Shown here: positions 1 through 6,099 of the stretch, piece after piece
Layout of the letters: the number at the start of each line of letters is the position of its first letter
Position numbering within the stretch: the first letter of the stretch is position 1
Origin: Candidatus Omnitrophota bacterium
GTDB lineage: Bacteria; Omnitrophota; Gorgyraeia; Tantalellales; Tantalellaceae
Direction: 5' to 3'
Assembly: GCA_013204685.1 (NCBI GenBank)
Contig: JABMSC010000080.1
Location: forward strand, 1 to 15,106
DNA length: 15,106 nt
Program-made: the position numbers and the translations under genes
Notes under the pieces: model-generated
The model's database searches: none
Told to the model about the DNA's origin: nothing
Seen by the model: only the letters and a program-made list of their open reading frames with translations

Positions 1-2
1 AT

Positions 3-992
3 ATAAAAAATAATTTTGAAGAAGATCTTGGAAAGTGCGAAAGCTTGAAGAGCCTGGAGGAGATCAGGGTAAAATATCTGGGCAGGAAAAGCGGACTGAC
101 CGGGATGTTGCGCACTCTTTCAGATCTTTCACCTGATGAAAGAAAAGAAGCCGGCAAGAACGCGAATATACTGAAAGATCAGTTTACCGCGAAGCTTCAG
201 GAAGTAAAAGAAAAAATAGAGACGCAAGTTCCAGGCGAAGAAAAACTGGATATAACCATGCCCGGGGTAAAGGGCGAGCTGGGGAATATTCACCCGATCA
301 CGCAGACCATAACACGCATAAACGATATTTTTGTATCTATGGGCTTCAGCATAGCAGAGGGTCCTGAAATAGAATCAGAATTTTATAATTTCGAAGCATT
401 GAACATCCCGCTGGACCATCCCTCAAGAGATGCCTTTGACACGTTTTACATAGACAAGAAGCATCTCCTGAGAAGCCATACTTCTAATGTTCAGATCCAT
501 ATAATGCAGGCCCAGCCGCCGCCTGTCCAGGCGATCATGCCGGGCAGGGTCTATAGGCCCGACGCGGTAGACGCTACGCATTCATTTATGTTCCACCAGG
601 TTGAGGGGCTTATGGTTGACGAGGATATAAAGTTCTCCGATCTTAAGGGCGCTCTTTCGGTTTTTTGCAAAAGCATGTTCGGGGAAGACATCAAACTGAG
701 GATGAGGCCGCATTTTTTCCCGTTCACCGAACCAAGCGCGGAAGTTGACATCTCCTGCATAATGTGCAACGGTGCGGGATGCCGGGTCTGTTCCGGGAAT
801 GGATGGCTGGAGATCCTTGGGGCAGGCATGGTTAATCCGAAAGTGTTTGAAGCAGTAGGATACGACCCTGAAAAATATTCGGGTTTTGCTTTTGGCATGG
901 GAGTTGAAAGAATAGCAATGCTCCTCTACGGGATAGAGGACATCAGGCTGTTTTATGAAAATGATGTAAGGTTTTTGAGGCAATTTTCATGA
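3..992 (+). CDS. pheS: Phenylalanine--tRNA ligase alpha subunit PheS (5' truncated by window edge)
   Basis: Catalytic subunit of the alpha2beta2 phenylalanyl-tRNA synthetase, a cytoplasmic class II enzyme that activates Phe and charges tRNA-Phe. The class II motifs are visible: motif 1 around GFSIAEGPEIE, motif 2 around RPDAVDATHSFMFHQVEG, and motif 3 near the C terminus (FGMGVERIAMLLYGIED). A four-cysteine patch (CxxC-x4-CxxC, bases 756-791) precedes the GWLEILGAGMV segment; this form occurs in many bacterial PheS and may bind a metal. The frame stays open to the left edge, and residues before the TTG at 45 (ending EDLGKCESLKSLEEIRVKYLG) match the family's N-terminal coiled coil. The true start therefore lies upstream of the window, and TTG 45 is not a start. 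pheT follows after 24 bases. Confidence 0.96.
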   Translation: MKNNFEEDLGKCESLKSLEEIRVKYLGRKSGLTGMLRTLSDLSPDERKEAGKNANILKDQFTAKLQEVKEKIETQVPGEEKLDITMPGVKGELGNIHPITQTITRINDIFVSMGFSIAEGPEIESEFYNFEALNIPLDHPSRDAFDTFYIDKKHLLRSHTSNVQIHIMQAQPPPVQAIMPGRVYRPDAVDATHSFMFHQVEGLMVDEDIKFSDLKGALSVFCKSMFGEDIKLRMRPHFFPFTEPSAEVDISCIMCNGAGCRVCSGNGWLEILGAGMVNPKVFEAVGYDPEKYSGFAFGMGVERIAMLLYGIEDIRLFYENDVRFLRQFS

Positions 993-1016
993 TCGCGGAT
1001 TAAAACGGAGTTTTTT

Positions 1017-3062
1017 ATGAAACTTAGTTATGATTGGTTAAAAGAGTACGCTGATATTAATGTTTCGCCGGAAGAGTTGGCCCATGGCCTGACCATGTCC
1101 GGATCTGAAGTGGAAGGCATGCATGATTCCGGAAAAGATAAGGTCATGGAACTTGAGATAACATCAAACAGGCCCGATTGCCTGAACATTATCGGTTTAG
1201 CAAGGGAAGCCGCAGCTGTTTTTGACAAAGATCTTAAACTTCCGGAATTCATCATTCCTGAAAACACCGAACAAGGGAAGGGCCCAAAAGTAGAGTGCGT
1301 GATCAAGGACAAAGACTTATGCCCGCGATATACGGCAAGGGTCATTGCGGGCGTAACAGTTAAAGAAGCAACGGACGGAATCGAAAAAAGAATAAAGGCT
1401 ATGGGTCTTAGAGCTGTGAATAATATTGTTGATGTGACAAATTACTGCCTCATGGAAACAGGGCAGCCCTTGCATGCCTTTGATCTTGATAAGGTGAGGG
1501 GCGGGAAAATAATGGTCCGAAAAGCTGTCCGGGGCGAAAAGATCGTTGCGATAGACGAGGTGGAACATGAGCTTAAGCCGGGCATGCTGGTAATAGCGGA
1601 CTCCCGAGGCCCGATCGCTATTGCCGGGGTTATGGGCGGAAAAGAAACAGAAGTAACTTCGAGCACAAAGAATATACTTCTTGAGAGTGCTTATTTTGAC
1701 CCGATATCCGTAAGGCAGACAGCACGTGAGCTGGGGCTTTCAAGCGATTCAAGTTATCGTTTTGAGCGCGGTGTGGATAAGGGGATGATCCGCGGTGCAT
1801 CGGATCGCGCAGCCGGTCTTATATTAAAAGAAGCCGGCGGAAAGATCTGCGAGCTTTATGACGCGGGAAAACTTGCCTCCGGTGGAGCGAAAATAAAGTT
1901 CAGCGTTCCGAAGGCCGGTAAGCTTCTTGACATCGCGCTGAAACAGGAAGAGGTAAAACGCATATTCGAGAAACTGGGACTGAAGATCCTTGAGGAGGAT
2001 GAAGGCAGCGTGCTTGTCGAAGCTCCTACATTCAGGGAAGATCTGAAATCAGAGATAGACCTGACCGAAGAGGTTGCAAGGATATACGGGTATGATAATA
2101 TCCCCGGAAAAATAGAAAAATTTATTCCGCAGGTCAAAAGAAAAGAAAAAACCCGCCTGGTAAAAGAAAAACTGGTAAAAACATTATCGGCATTGGGGCT
2201 GGACGAGATAATGACTTACAGCCTTATAAACGAGGCGGCTGTGAATAGATTCGGTTCTATAAGTAAAGACACGGTGGATCTGGAGAACCCTATTTCCGGG
2301 GAACATAAAACCTTAACTCCGCATCTATTGGACGGGATGTTAAGATCGATTTCCTGGAACATTAACAGGAAGAACAGGGACCTCTTCTTTTTCGAGCTTG
2401 GCAAAAAATATTCCCGGAAAGGCAAGGGCCCGGACTTTCAAGAAGTGCCCCTTCTTTGCATGGGGCTTACGGGTCTCAAGCGCAGGAACTGGATGGACGG
2501 CGAACGCCAGGCAACTGTCTATGATCTAAAAGGGACCCTGGAAGTTCTTTTCTCGAGGTTGCGGCTGGCGCCCGGGTTTTCCAAGAGAGACGTCGATGGG
2601 ATGATAAACTGCGCCAGCGTTTTGCTCAAGGAGGCCGGCGGGAACATAGGATTTTTAGGACAAGTGAATAAAAAGGTGTTGGATGAATACGATATTGAGC
2701 AAAAAGTCTATATATGCCAGATCGAACTTGACCGCATAATGGAAGAGACGGTTTTGCTTGACCATTACCGTTCTATACCACGCTTTCCGGAAGCATCAAG
2801 AGACGTGTCCATTTTGTGCGATCAGGCGATCGCTGCAGATGACATTGCGAGTTTGATAAATAAAACGGGCGAAGATATAGTCCGCGAGATCGAGCTTGTA
2901 GATGTATATGAGGGCAAACAGATCCCCGAGAACAAGAAAAGTCTTACCTACAACATCAAATACAGCATGGATACTCGCACTTTAACGGACGAAGAGATCG
3001 AAGCGGTGCATGAAAGCATCAAAGAAGCTCTTGTGAAAGAGCTGGGCATTGAGATACGGTGA
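1017..3062 (+). CDS. pheT: Phenylalanine--tRNA ligase beta subunit PheT, short form lacking the tRNA-binding domain
   Basis: Structural and editing subunit of phenylalanyl-tRNA synthetase, partner of the upstream PheS. The start is set by GGAG at 1007-1010, six bases before ATG. At 681 residues it is about 100 shorter than the usual bacterial protein of around 800. The N-terminal MKLSYDWLKEY segment runs through GSEVEG (residues 29-34) straight into MELEITSNRPDC (44-55). In most bacteria an EMAP/OB-fold tRNA-binding domain of about 110 residues sits between these blocks; only about ten residues are here. The B3/B4 editing domain (about 98-265, CPRYTAR and GQPLHAFD), the B5 DNA-binding-like domain (about 293-365), the catalytic-like core and the C-terminal FDX-ACB anticodon-binding domain (about 582-681) are all present. 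The frame is intact across the junction, so this looks like a domain-less variant and not a sequencing break. Confidence 0.95.
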   Translation: MKLSYDWLKEYADINVSPEELAHGLTMSGSEVEGMHDSGKDKVMELEITSNRPDCLNIIGLAREAAAVFDKDLKLPEFIIPENTEQGKGPKVECVIKDKDLCPRYTARVIAGVTVKEATDGIEKRIKAMGLRAVNNIVDVTNYCLMETGQPLHAFDLDKVRGGKIMVRKAVRGEKIVAIDEVEHELKPGMLVIADSRGPIAIAGVMGGKETEVTSSTKNILLESAYFDPISVRQTARELGLSSDSSYRFERGVDKGMIRGASDRAAGLILKEAGGKICELYDAGKLASGGAKIKFSVPKAGKLLDIALKQEEVKRIFEKLGLKILEEDEGSVLVEAPTFREDLKSEIDLTEEVARIYGYDNIPGKIEKFIPQVKRKEKTRLVKEKLVKTLSALGLDEIMTYSLINEAAVNRFGSISKDTVDLENPISGEHKTLTPHLLDGMLRSISWNINRKNRDLFFFELGKKYSRKGKGPDFQEVPLLCMGLTGLKRRNWMDGERQATVYDLKGTLEVLFSRLRLAPGFSKRDVDGMINCASVLLKEAGGNIGFLGQVNKKVLDEYDIEQKVYICQIELDRIMEETVLLDHYRSIPRFPEASRDVSILCDQAIAADDIASLINKTGEDIVREIELVDVYEGKQIPENKKSLTYNIKYSMDTRTLTDEEIEAVHESIKEALVKELGIEIR

Positions 3063-3094
3063 CAAGGGGACACATCCGGCGGGGATTTATTTTC

Positions 3095-3123
3095 TTTCCA
3101 CAAATTTCCCGCGGTGTTATAAT
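3095..3123 (+). promoter_or_regulatory. Sigma70-type promoter for the 6S-like RNA
   Basis: A -35 of TTTCCA (3095-3100, 4/6 match to TTGACA) is followed after exactly 17 bases by a perfect TATAAT (3118-3123). The predicted transcription start near 3130 gives an RNA of about 190 nt ending at the terminator at 3286-3322, the usual size of 6S RNA. The box match is seen in the sequence; activity is inferred. Confidence 0.7.
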
Positions 3124-3129
3124 AGTGCT

Positions 3130-3322
3130 AAGCGATTTCTGTTGGGTTGGTGAAGCGGGGTTCTGAATTGGGCCAACACTTAAACAATGGGCGCCTAACT
3201 CCGATATTTCCTTGGAACTACCGGGAGGGAGCCCACCTGGATTACCAGGCCTCCAATTCTTATCTTGCTCACGGCTACGATGGAGTTAGGGCCGGATTCT
3301 TGATCCGGCCCTAATCTTTTTT
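3130..3322 (+). ncRNA. ssrS: Candidate 6S RNA (ssrS)
   Basis: 6S RNA mimics an open promoter and sequesters sigma70 RNA polymerase. The evidence is structural. A free-standing unit of about 190 nt has its own promoter and terminator. It can fold as a long rod: GTGAAGC (3150-3156) with GCTCAC (3267-3272, one bulge), GAATTGG (3165-3171) with CCAATTC (3253-3259), TGGGC (3188-3192) with GCCCA (3231-3235), CTCC (3199-3202) with GGAG (3224-3227). A large central bubble lies between the second and third helices, and its 3' side carries a small CCTGG-ATTA-CCAGG hairpin (3236-3249), a hallmark layout of 6S. The CCGATATTTC stretch at 3201-3210 resembles the E. coli 6S segment. Placement before rarA also fits, since rarA is a known 6S neighbour in several phyla. 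No open frame fills the region. The alternative is a cis-acting leader of rarA. Confidence 0.62.
3286..3322 (+). terminator. Rho-independent terminator of the 6S-like RNA
   Basis: A perfect 12-bp GC-rich stem (TTAGGGCCGGAT 3286-3297 with its exact complement 3303-3314) closes a 5-base loop and is followed by TC and six T (3317-3322). It ends 22 bases before the rarA start, so rarA either has its own start signals in the short gap or depends on read-through. Confidence 0.9.
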
Positions 3323-3344
3323 ACACAGGAAACTATAGATAACC

Positions 3345-4655
3345 ATGGATCTATTCGAAACACAACCAGATAAAAGCAAAGTGACACCCTTAGCTTACCG
3401 CATGTGCCCGGAAAGACTTGATGATTTTGTCGGGCAGGATCACATTATGGGCCAGGGGCGTCTTTTGCGCCGGGCCATTGAAGCGGACCGCTTGAGCTCG
3501 CTTATTTTTTACGGGCCGCCCGGTATAGGTAAAACTGCACTCGCGATGATCATCTCTAAAAGAACCGGGGCACACTTCATAAGAAAGAATGCTGTCTCCA
3601 GCAATGTGACCGAGATCAGAAAAATAATTGACGGGGCGAAAAAGCAATATCGTATCGATGGGAAGAAAACCATATTGCTTCTGGACGAAATACACCGGTT
3701 CAATAAGGCCCAACAGGACGTTCTCCTGCCGGAAGTAGAGGAAGGACACATACTTTTAATAGGGACAACGACGGAGAACCCGTTTTTCTCGGTTAATTCA
3801 GCTCTTTTGTCAAGAAGCCAGGTGTTTGAATTCAAAGCATTAGACGAAAACAGGATTGTTGAGCTTTTAAGCAGAGCCCTCAAGGACAAAGAGAGGGGGT
3901 TTGGGAAAAAGAAGATCACAATAACGAACGAGGCCCTTAAGCATCTGGCTAAACTTTCAGATGGTGATGCCAGAAAGGCATTAAATGCTTTAGAGGTTGC
4001 GGTGCTGACGACGAAGCCAAAAAAGAATGATGAAATAGATATTACCCTTACCGAAGCGGAAGATTCAATACAGAAAAAGGCCGTGGTTTATGATTCGGCA
4101 GGCGATGCCCACTATGATACGGTCAGTGCTTACATAAAAAGCATGAGGGGCTCTGATCCGGATGCAGCGCTATACTGGTTGGCCAAAATGATCGTTGCCG
4201 GAGAGGACCTTCGTTTTATTGCGAGGCGGCTTGTCATATGCGCATCTGAAGATGTAGGAAACGCTGATCCGCAGGCGCTGGTTGTCGCCAATGCCGCAAT
4301 GCAGGCGGCAGATTTTGTCGGGTTTCCGGAAGCCAGGATACCACTGGCCCAGGCTACGGTTTATGTCGCTTGTGCTCCCAAAAGCAACGCTTCTTACATG
4401 GCAATTGAAAAAGCGGTCAAAGATGTTGAGGATGAACGCACGCAGGAAGTGCCGGATCACTTGAAGGATGCTCATTACCCGGGAGCGGAAAAATTGGGCC
4501 ACGGCGAAGGGTATAAATACGCTCATTCATACGAAGGGCACTATGTTGAACAGGATTATGTGAGGAAGAAGAAAACATATTATATCCCGACCGAACTCGG
4601 CTATGAAAAGAAAATCGCTGAGTGGATGAAGTCGCTAAAGGGGATGGGGAAATAA
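3345..4655 (+). CDS. rarA: Replication-associated recombination protein RarA (MgsA family AAA+ ATPase)
   Basis: RarA/MgsA is a cytoplasmic homotetrameric AAA+ ATPase related to clamp loaders that acts at stalled replication forks with SSB. The visible motifs are Walker A GPPGIGKT (residues 57-64), Walker B LLLDEIHR (111-118), sensor 1 TTTENP (141-146) and a probable arginine-finger segment SALLSRSQ (152-159). The C-terminal MgsA-type region includes the characteristic YIKSMRGSDPDAALYWLAKM and ASEDVGNADPQAL blocks and the HYPGAEKLGHGEGYKY tail. Length (436) is normal. ATG 3345 follows a weak AGGA at 3327-3330 at a long distance, so the initiation signal is poor, but the N-terminal homology (PLAYRMCPERLDDFVGQ) requires a start here or very near. 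It lies directly downstream of the 6S-like RNA and three bases before the RseC-like gene, suggesting co-transcription with the latter. Confidence 0.97.
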   Translation: MDLFETQPDKSKVTPLAYRMCPERLDDFVGQDHIMGQGRLLRRAIEADRLSSLIFYGPPGIGKTALAMIISKRTGAHFIRKNAVSSNVTEIRKIIDGAKKQYRIDGKKTILLLDEIHRFNKAQQDVLLPEVEEGHILLIGTTTENPFFSVNSALLSRSQVFEFKALDENRIVELLSRALKDKERGFGKKKITITNEALKHLAKLSDGDARKALNALEVAVLTTKPKKNDEIDITLTEAEDSIQKKAVVYDSAGDAHYDTVSAYIKSMRGSDPDAALYWLAKMIVAGEDLRFIARRLVICASEDVGNADPQALVVANAAMQAADFVGFPEARIPLAQATVYVACAPKSNASYMAIEKAVKDVEDERTQEVPDHLKDAHYPGAEKLGHGEGYKYAHSYEGHYVEQDYVRKKKTYYIPTELGYEKKIAEWMKSLKGMGK

Positions 4656-4658
4656 TCC

Positions 4659-5054
4659 GTGAAAGAACAGGGCAAAGTAATAAAAACAGAAAACGGGAAA
4701 GTTACAATCGAGATCTCGCCCAAAGAAGCATGTACAAAATGTTGCTCCTGCACGGCATCAAAAATGCGTCATATTGTTATTTCAGAGGAAAAAGATAAAA
4801 ACCTCTCAATAGGCGATATAATTGAATACGAAATCCCTTCATCACAGATGTTGAAGATATACCTTCTTTTGTACGGTATACCGCTTGTGGTCTTTGTAGG
4901 TGCGATTTTAGCCGTATACGCATTCTACGCACACCCTCTTATAAGCTTTTTCGCCGGCCTGGCGGCCACGATCCTTTCCTATATAATAATAGGCCTTTTT
5001 ATCAGAAAGGCATCCTGGTATTTAGGATCTGTCTGCGCGAAGAAACCCCAATAA
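4659..5054 (+). CDS. RseC/MucC-like (SoxR-reducing system) small membrane protein
   Basis: A 131-residue protein with the RseC/MucC architecture. It has a short N-terminal beta-rich cytoplasmic part with a cysteine cluster (C25, C28, C29, C31 in ACTKCCSCTASK), a hydrophilic linker, then two membrane helices at about 66-89 and 93-115. Members of this family sit in sigma-E loci (RseC) or with Rnf/Rsx electron-transfer complexes that keep SoxR reduced. Neither partner is visible here: it lies between rarA and the Fe-S operon. The cysteines suggest redox or metal binding, which is inferred. The start is GTG 4659, three bases after the rarA stop, with GGGGA in the rarA tail as ribosome-binding site. 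The last codons overlap the stem of the terminator that follows. Confidence 0.75.
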   Translation: MKEQGKVIKTENGKVTIEISPKEACTKCCSCTASKMRHIVISEEKDKNLSIGDIIEYEIPSSQMLKIYLLLYGIPLVVFVGAILAVYAFYAHPLISFFAGLAATILSYIIIGLFIRKASWYLGSVCAKKPQ

Positions 5055-5110
5055 AATACCCACATACAACTTATGTTCGCTAGTGCTCCATAAGTTGTGC
5101 GGGTATTTTA
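5052..5110 (+). terminator. Long stem-loop terminator overlapping the stop codon of the RseC-like gene
   Basis: TAAAATACCC (5052-5061) pairs perfectly with GGGTATTTTA (5101-5110), and after a small internal loop ACAACTTATG (5066-5075) pairs perfectly with CATAAGTTGT (5089-5098), leaving a 13-base loop. A-rich and T-rich outer arms make it plausible as a terminator on either strand. The TAA stop at 5052-5054 is the first part of the stem. It separates rarA-rseC from the Fe-S operon. Confidence 0.75.
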
Positions 5111-5140
5111 CTTGACTTATTTAGTAAGGTATAGTATATT
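5109..5140 (+). promoter_or_regulatory. Promoter of the Fe-S operon with an overlapping IscR/Rrf2-type operator
   Basis: TTGACT (5112-5117, 5/6 match) is separated by 17 bases from TATATT (5135-5140), giving a start near 5147. The -35 lies inside an imperfect dyad at 5109-5131, where TACTTGACT on the left mirrors AGTAAGGTA on the right around a TATTT centre; 16 of 23 positions agree with the reverse complement. Length, dyad and the TTGACT/AGT core are like Rrf2-family sites such as the type 1 IscR box. An Rrf2-family gene lies in the operon it would control, so autoregulation is likely but inferred. Confidence 0.62.
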
Positions 5141-5202
5141 TCTATCCTTAGTGATACGGCTGATAGCGGATGGCAAAACTCAAATGACAAAAGGAGAATA
5201 TA

Positions 5203-5421
5203 ATGGAAGAAAAAGTAAGGGCTGAAATAGAAAAGATCAGGCCGCTTTTGCAGAGGGACGGAGGGGACATTGAACTGGTTTCCGTAGAAGGCGGTGTTGT
5301 TAAAGTGAAACTCCAGGGTGCATGCTGTGGTTGTCCCATGAGCCAGATGACCCTAAAGGGCGTTGTAGAACAGCAGCTTAAGGAAGCGATCCCCGAGATC
5401 GAAAGAGTAGAAGCAGCATAA
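5203..5421 (+). CDS. NifU C-terminal (Nfu) domain protein, Fe-S cluster carrier
   Basis: A stand-alone 72-residue Nfu domain. Nfu proteins dimerise and hold a [4Fe-4S] cluster between CxxC pairs, delivering it to apo-proteins. The family pattern is clear: an N-terminal helix with RPxLQRDGGDIELV (13-26) and the CxxC at C41-C44 within GACCGCPMSQMTL, with an additional Cys at 42 where Ser is more usual. It contains no scaffold (IscU) or ferredoxin domain. The start is well set by AAGGAG at 5191-5196, six bases before ATG. It is the first gene after the putative Rrf2-controlled promoter and precedes the regulator itself, an order that differs from the E. coli iscR-first operon. Confidence 0.93.
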   Translation: MEEKVRAEIEKIRPLLQRDGGDIELVSVEGGVVKVKLQGACCGCPMSQMTLKGVVEQQLKEAIPEIERVEAA

Positions 5422-5446
5422 GAAGGAAAAATAGGCAAGAATTTTG

Positions 5447-5509
5447 TGCCGGGTTCTGCGTTCCGAGTGCTGAGTACAAAACCCAGCACCCAGCACCCAG
5501 CACCCAGCA
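5447..5509 (+). repeat. Heptameric inverted array, site A (4 direct + linker + 4 inverted units)
   Basis: Sixty-three bases divide exactly into nine 7-mers. Four degenerate units fitting TKCYGVG occupy 5447-5474; a 7-base linker TACAAAA follows (5475-5481); then CCCAGCA is repeated four times without change (5482-5509). CCCAGCA is the reverse complement of TGCTGGG, which fits the left-arm consensus, so the array folds into an imperfect hairpin. Per-heptad matches, from loop outward, are 6, 4, 5 and 6 of 7. The right arm is perfect while the left arm is diverged. It sits between nfu and the Rrf2 regulator, ending 15 bases before the regulator's ATG. Confidence 0.85.
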
Positions 5510-5524
5510 CTAACATATAATATT

Positions 5525-6007
5525 ATGAAGCTAACTACCAAATCCGCATATGGCGTAAGAGCGCTTATTAACCTTGCGCTTATGTATGATAAAAAAAGTC
5601 CGGTTTCTATCAATCGGATAGCCGCCGAAGAAGGGATCTCCAAGGTCTACCTTGAACAGATCCTGAACCGTCTGAAAAATGCCGGGATAGTAAAAAGTAT
5701 TCGCGGACCAAAAGGCGGATACATTTTTTCAAAAGACCCTGCCGGTATTTCTGTTTATGATGCGGTTATGGTTTTAGAAGGAAGTATCTCTCCGGGCAGG
5801 TGCACATCCGGCAAGAAAACGAATAGTATATGCAAAATGGCAGGATGCTGTCCCTCTAAAGAAGTGTGGGATGAAGTGGCCAGGCAGATAGAAAAGACCT
5901 TAAAACAATTTTCTTTTAAAGATCTATCCGATCGTGCCGGAAAGATAGGAACAAAAAGACTAAAAAGGGTGAACCCCGCTAGAAAAGGCTGTCCCGAGCT
6001 TCTCTAA
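5525..6007 (+). CDS. Rrf2-family transcriptional regulator, IscR-like
   Basis: A winged helix-turn-helix DNA-binding protein of 160 residues. The N terminus (MKLTTKSAYGVRALINLAL) and the HTH with wing (PVSINRIAAEEGISKVYLEQILNRL, then GPKGGYIFSKDP) are diagnostic of Rrf2 proteins. Cysteines at 93, 103, 108 and 109 lie where IscR ligates a [2Fe-2S] cluster (C92, C98, C104), but spacing differs, so cluster binding is likely yet unproven; C156 is a further tail cysteine. A neighbouring nfu, iscS and iscU make an Fe-S-status role the natural reading, with the 5109-5131 dyad as probable target. There is no Shine-Dalgarno immediately before ATG 5525; the nearest AAGGA (5423-5427) lies upstream of the heptamer array. 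The ATG fits the conserved N terminus precisely, so the start is secure. Confidence 0.92.
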   Translation: MKLTTKSAYGVRALINLALMYDKKSPVSINRIAAEEGISKVYLEQILNRLKNAGIVKSIRGPKGGYIFSKDPAGISVYDAVMVLEGSISPGRCTSGKKTNSICKMAGCCPSKEVWDEVARQIEKTLKQFSFKDLSDRAGKIGTKRLKRVNPARKGCPELL

Positions 6008-6025
6008 CGATTTAGCAATGATGGC

Positions 6026-6082
6026 GTGTAACTATCGCTGCAGTTCACACATAAACCGCCAGCAGAAATTGGCGAATTTTTC
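6026..6082 (+). promoter_or_regulatory. Two small hairpins in the leader of the cysteine desulfurase gene
   Basis: In the 92-base gap before iscS, GTGTAACT (6026-6033) pairs with AGTT and ACAC (6042-6050) with one bulged C, an 8-bp hairpin. Next, CGCCA (6057-6061) pairs with TGGCG (6070-6074), followed by AATTTTTC (6075-6082). The second looks like a weak terminator or attenuator that could lower expression of iscSU relative to the regulator. The short stem makes this tentative. Confidence 0.35.
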
Positions 6083-6099
6083 TAACGGGGTGAAATGGT

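Noticed and set aside
45..47. TTG at 45 as the start of pheS
   Set aside because: The frame is open to the left edge and the residues before it match the PheS N-terminal helix, so the gene is simply cut by the window.
3063..3094. GGGGACACATCC stretch after pheT as a remnant of a REP or transposon end
   Set aside because: No inverted partner, second copy or transposase is present in the window.
3130..3322. tmRNA, SRP RNA or RNase P RNA as identity of the structured RNA
   Set aside because: No tRNA-like ends or tag frame, no SRP GGAAGGAAGCAG-type domain IV core, and no RNase P conserved cores could be found.
5447..5509. CRISPR array reading of the tandem CCCAGCA copies
   Set aside because: Units are 7 bases with no spacers and no cas genes; it is a short tandem repeat.
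5516..5521. TATAAT directly before the Rrf2 regulator as a leaderless promoter
   Set aside because: Only three bases separate it from the ATG, too short for a normal discriminator, and the expected -35 position falls in the repeat array.
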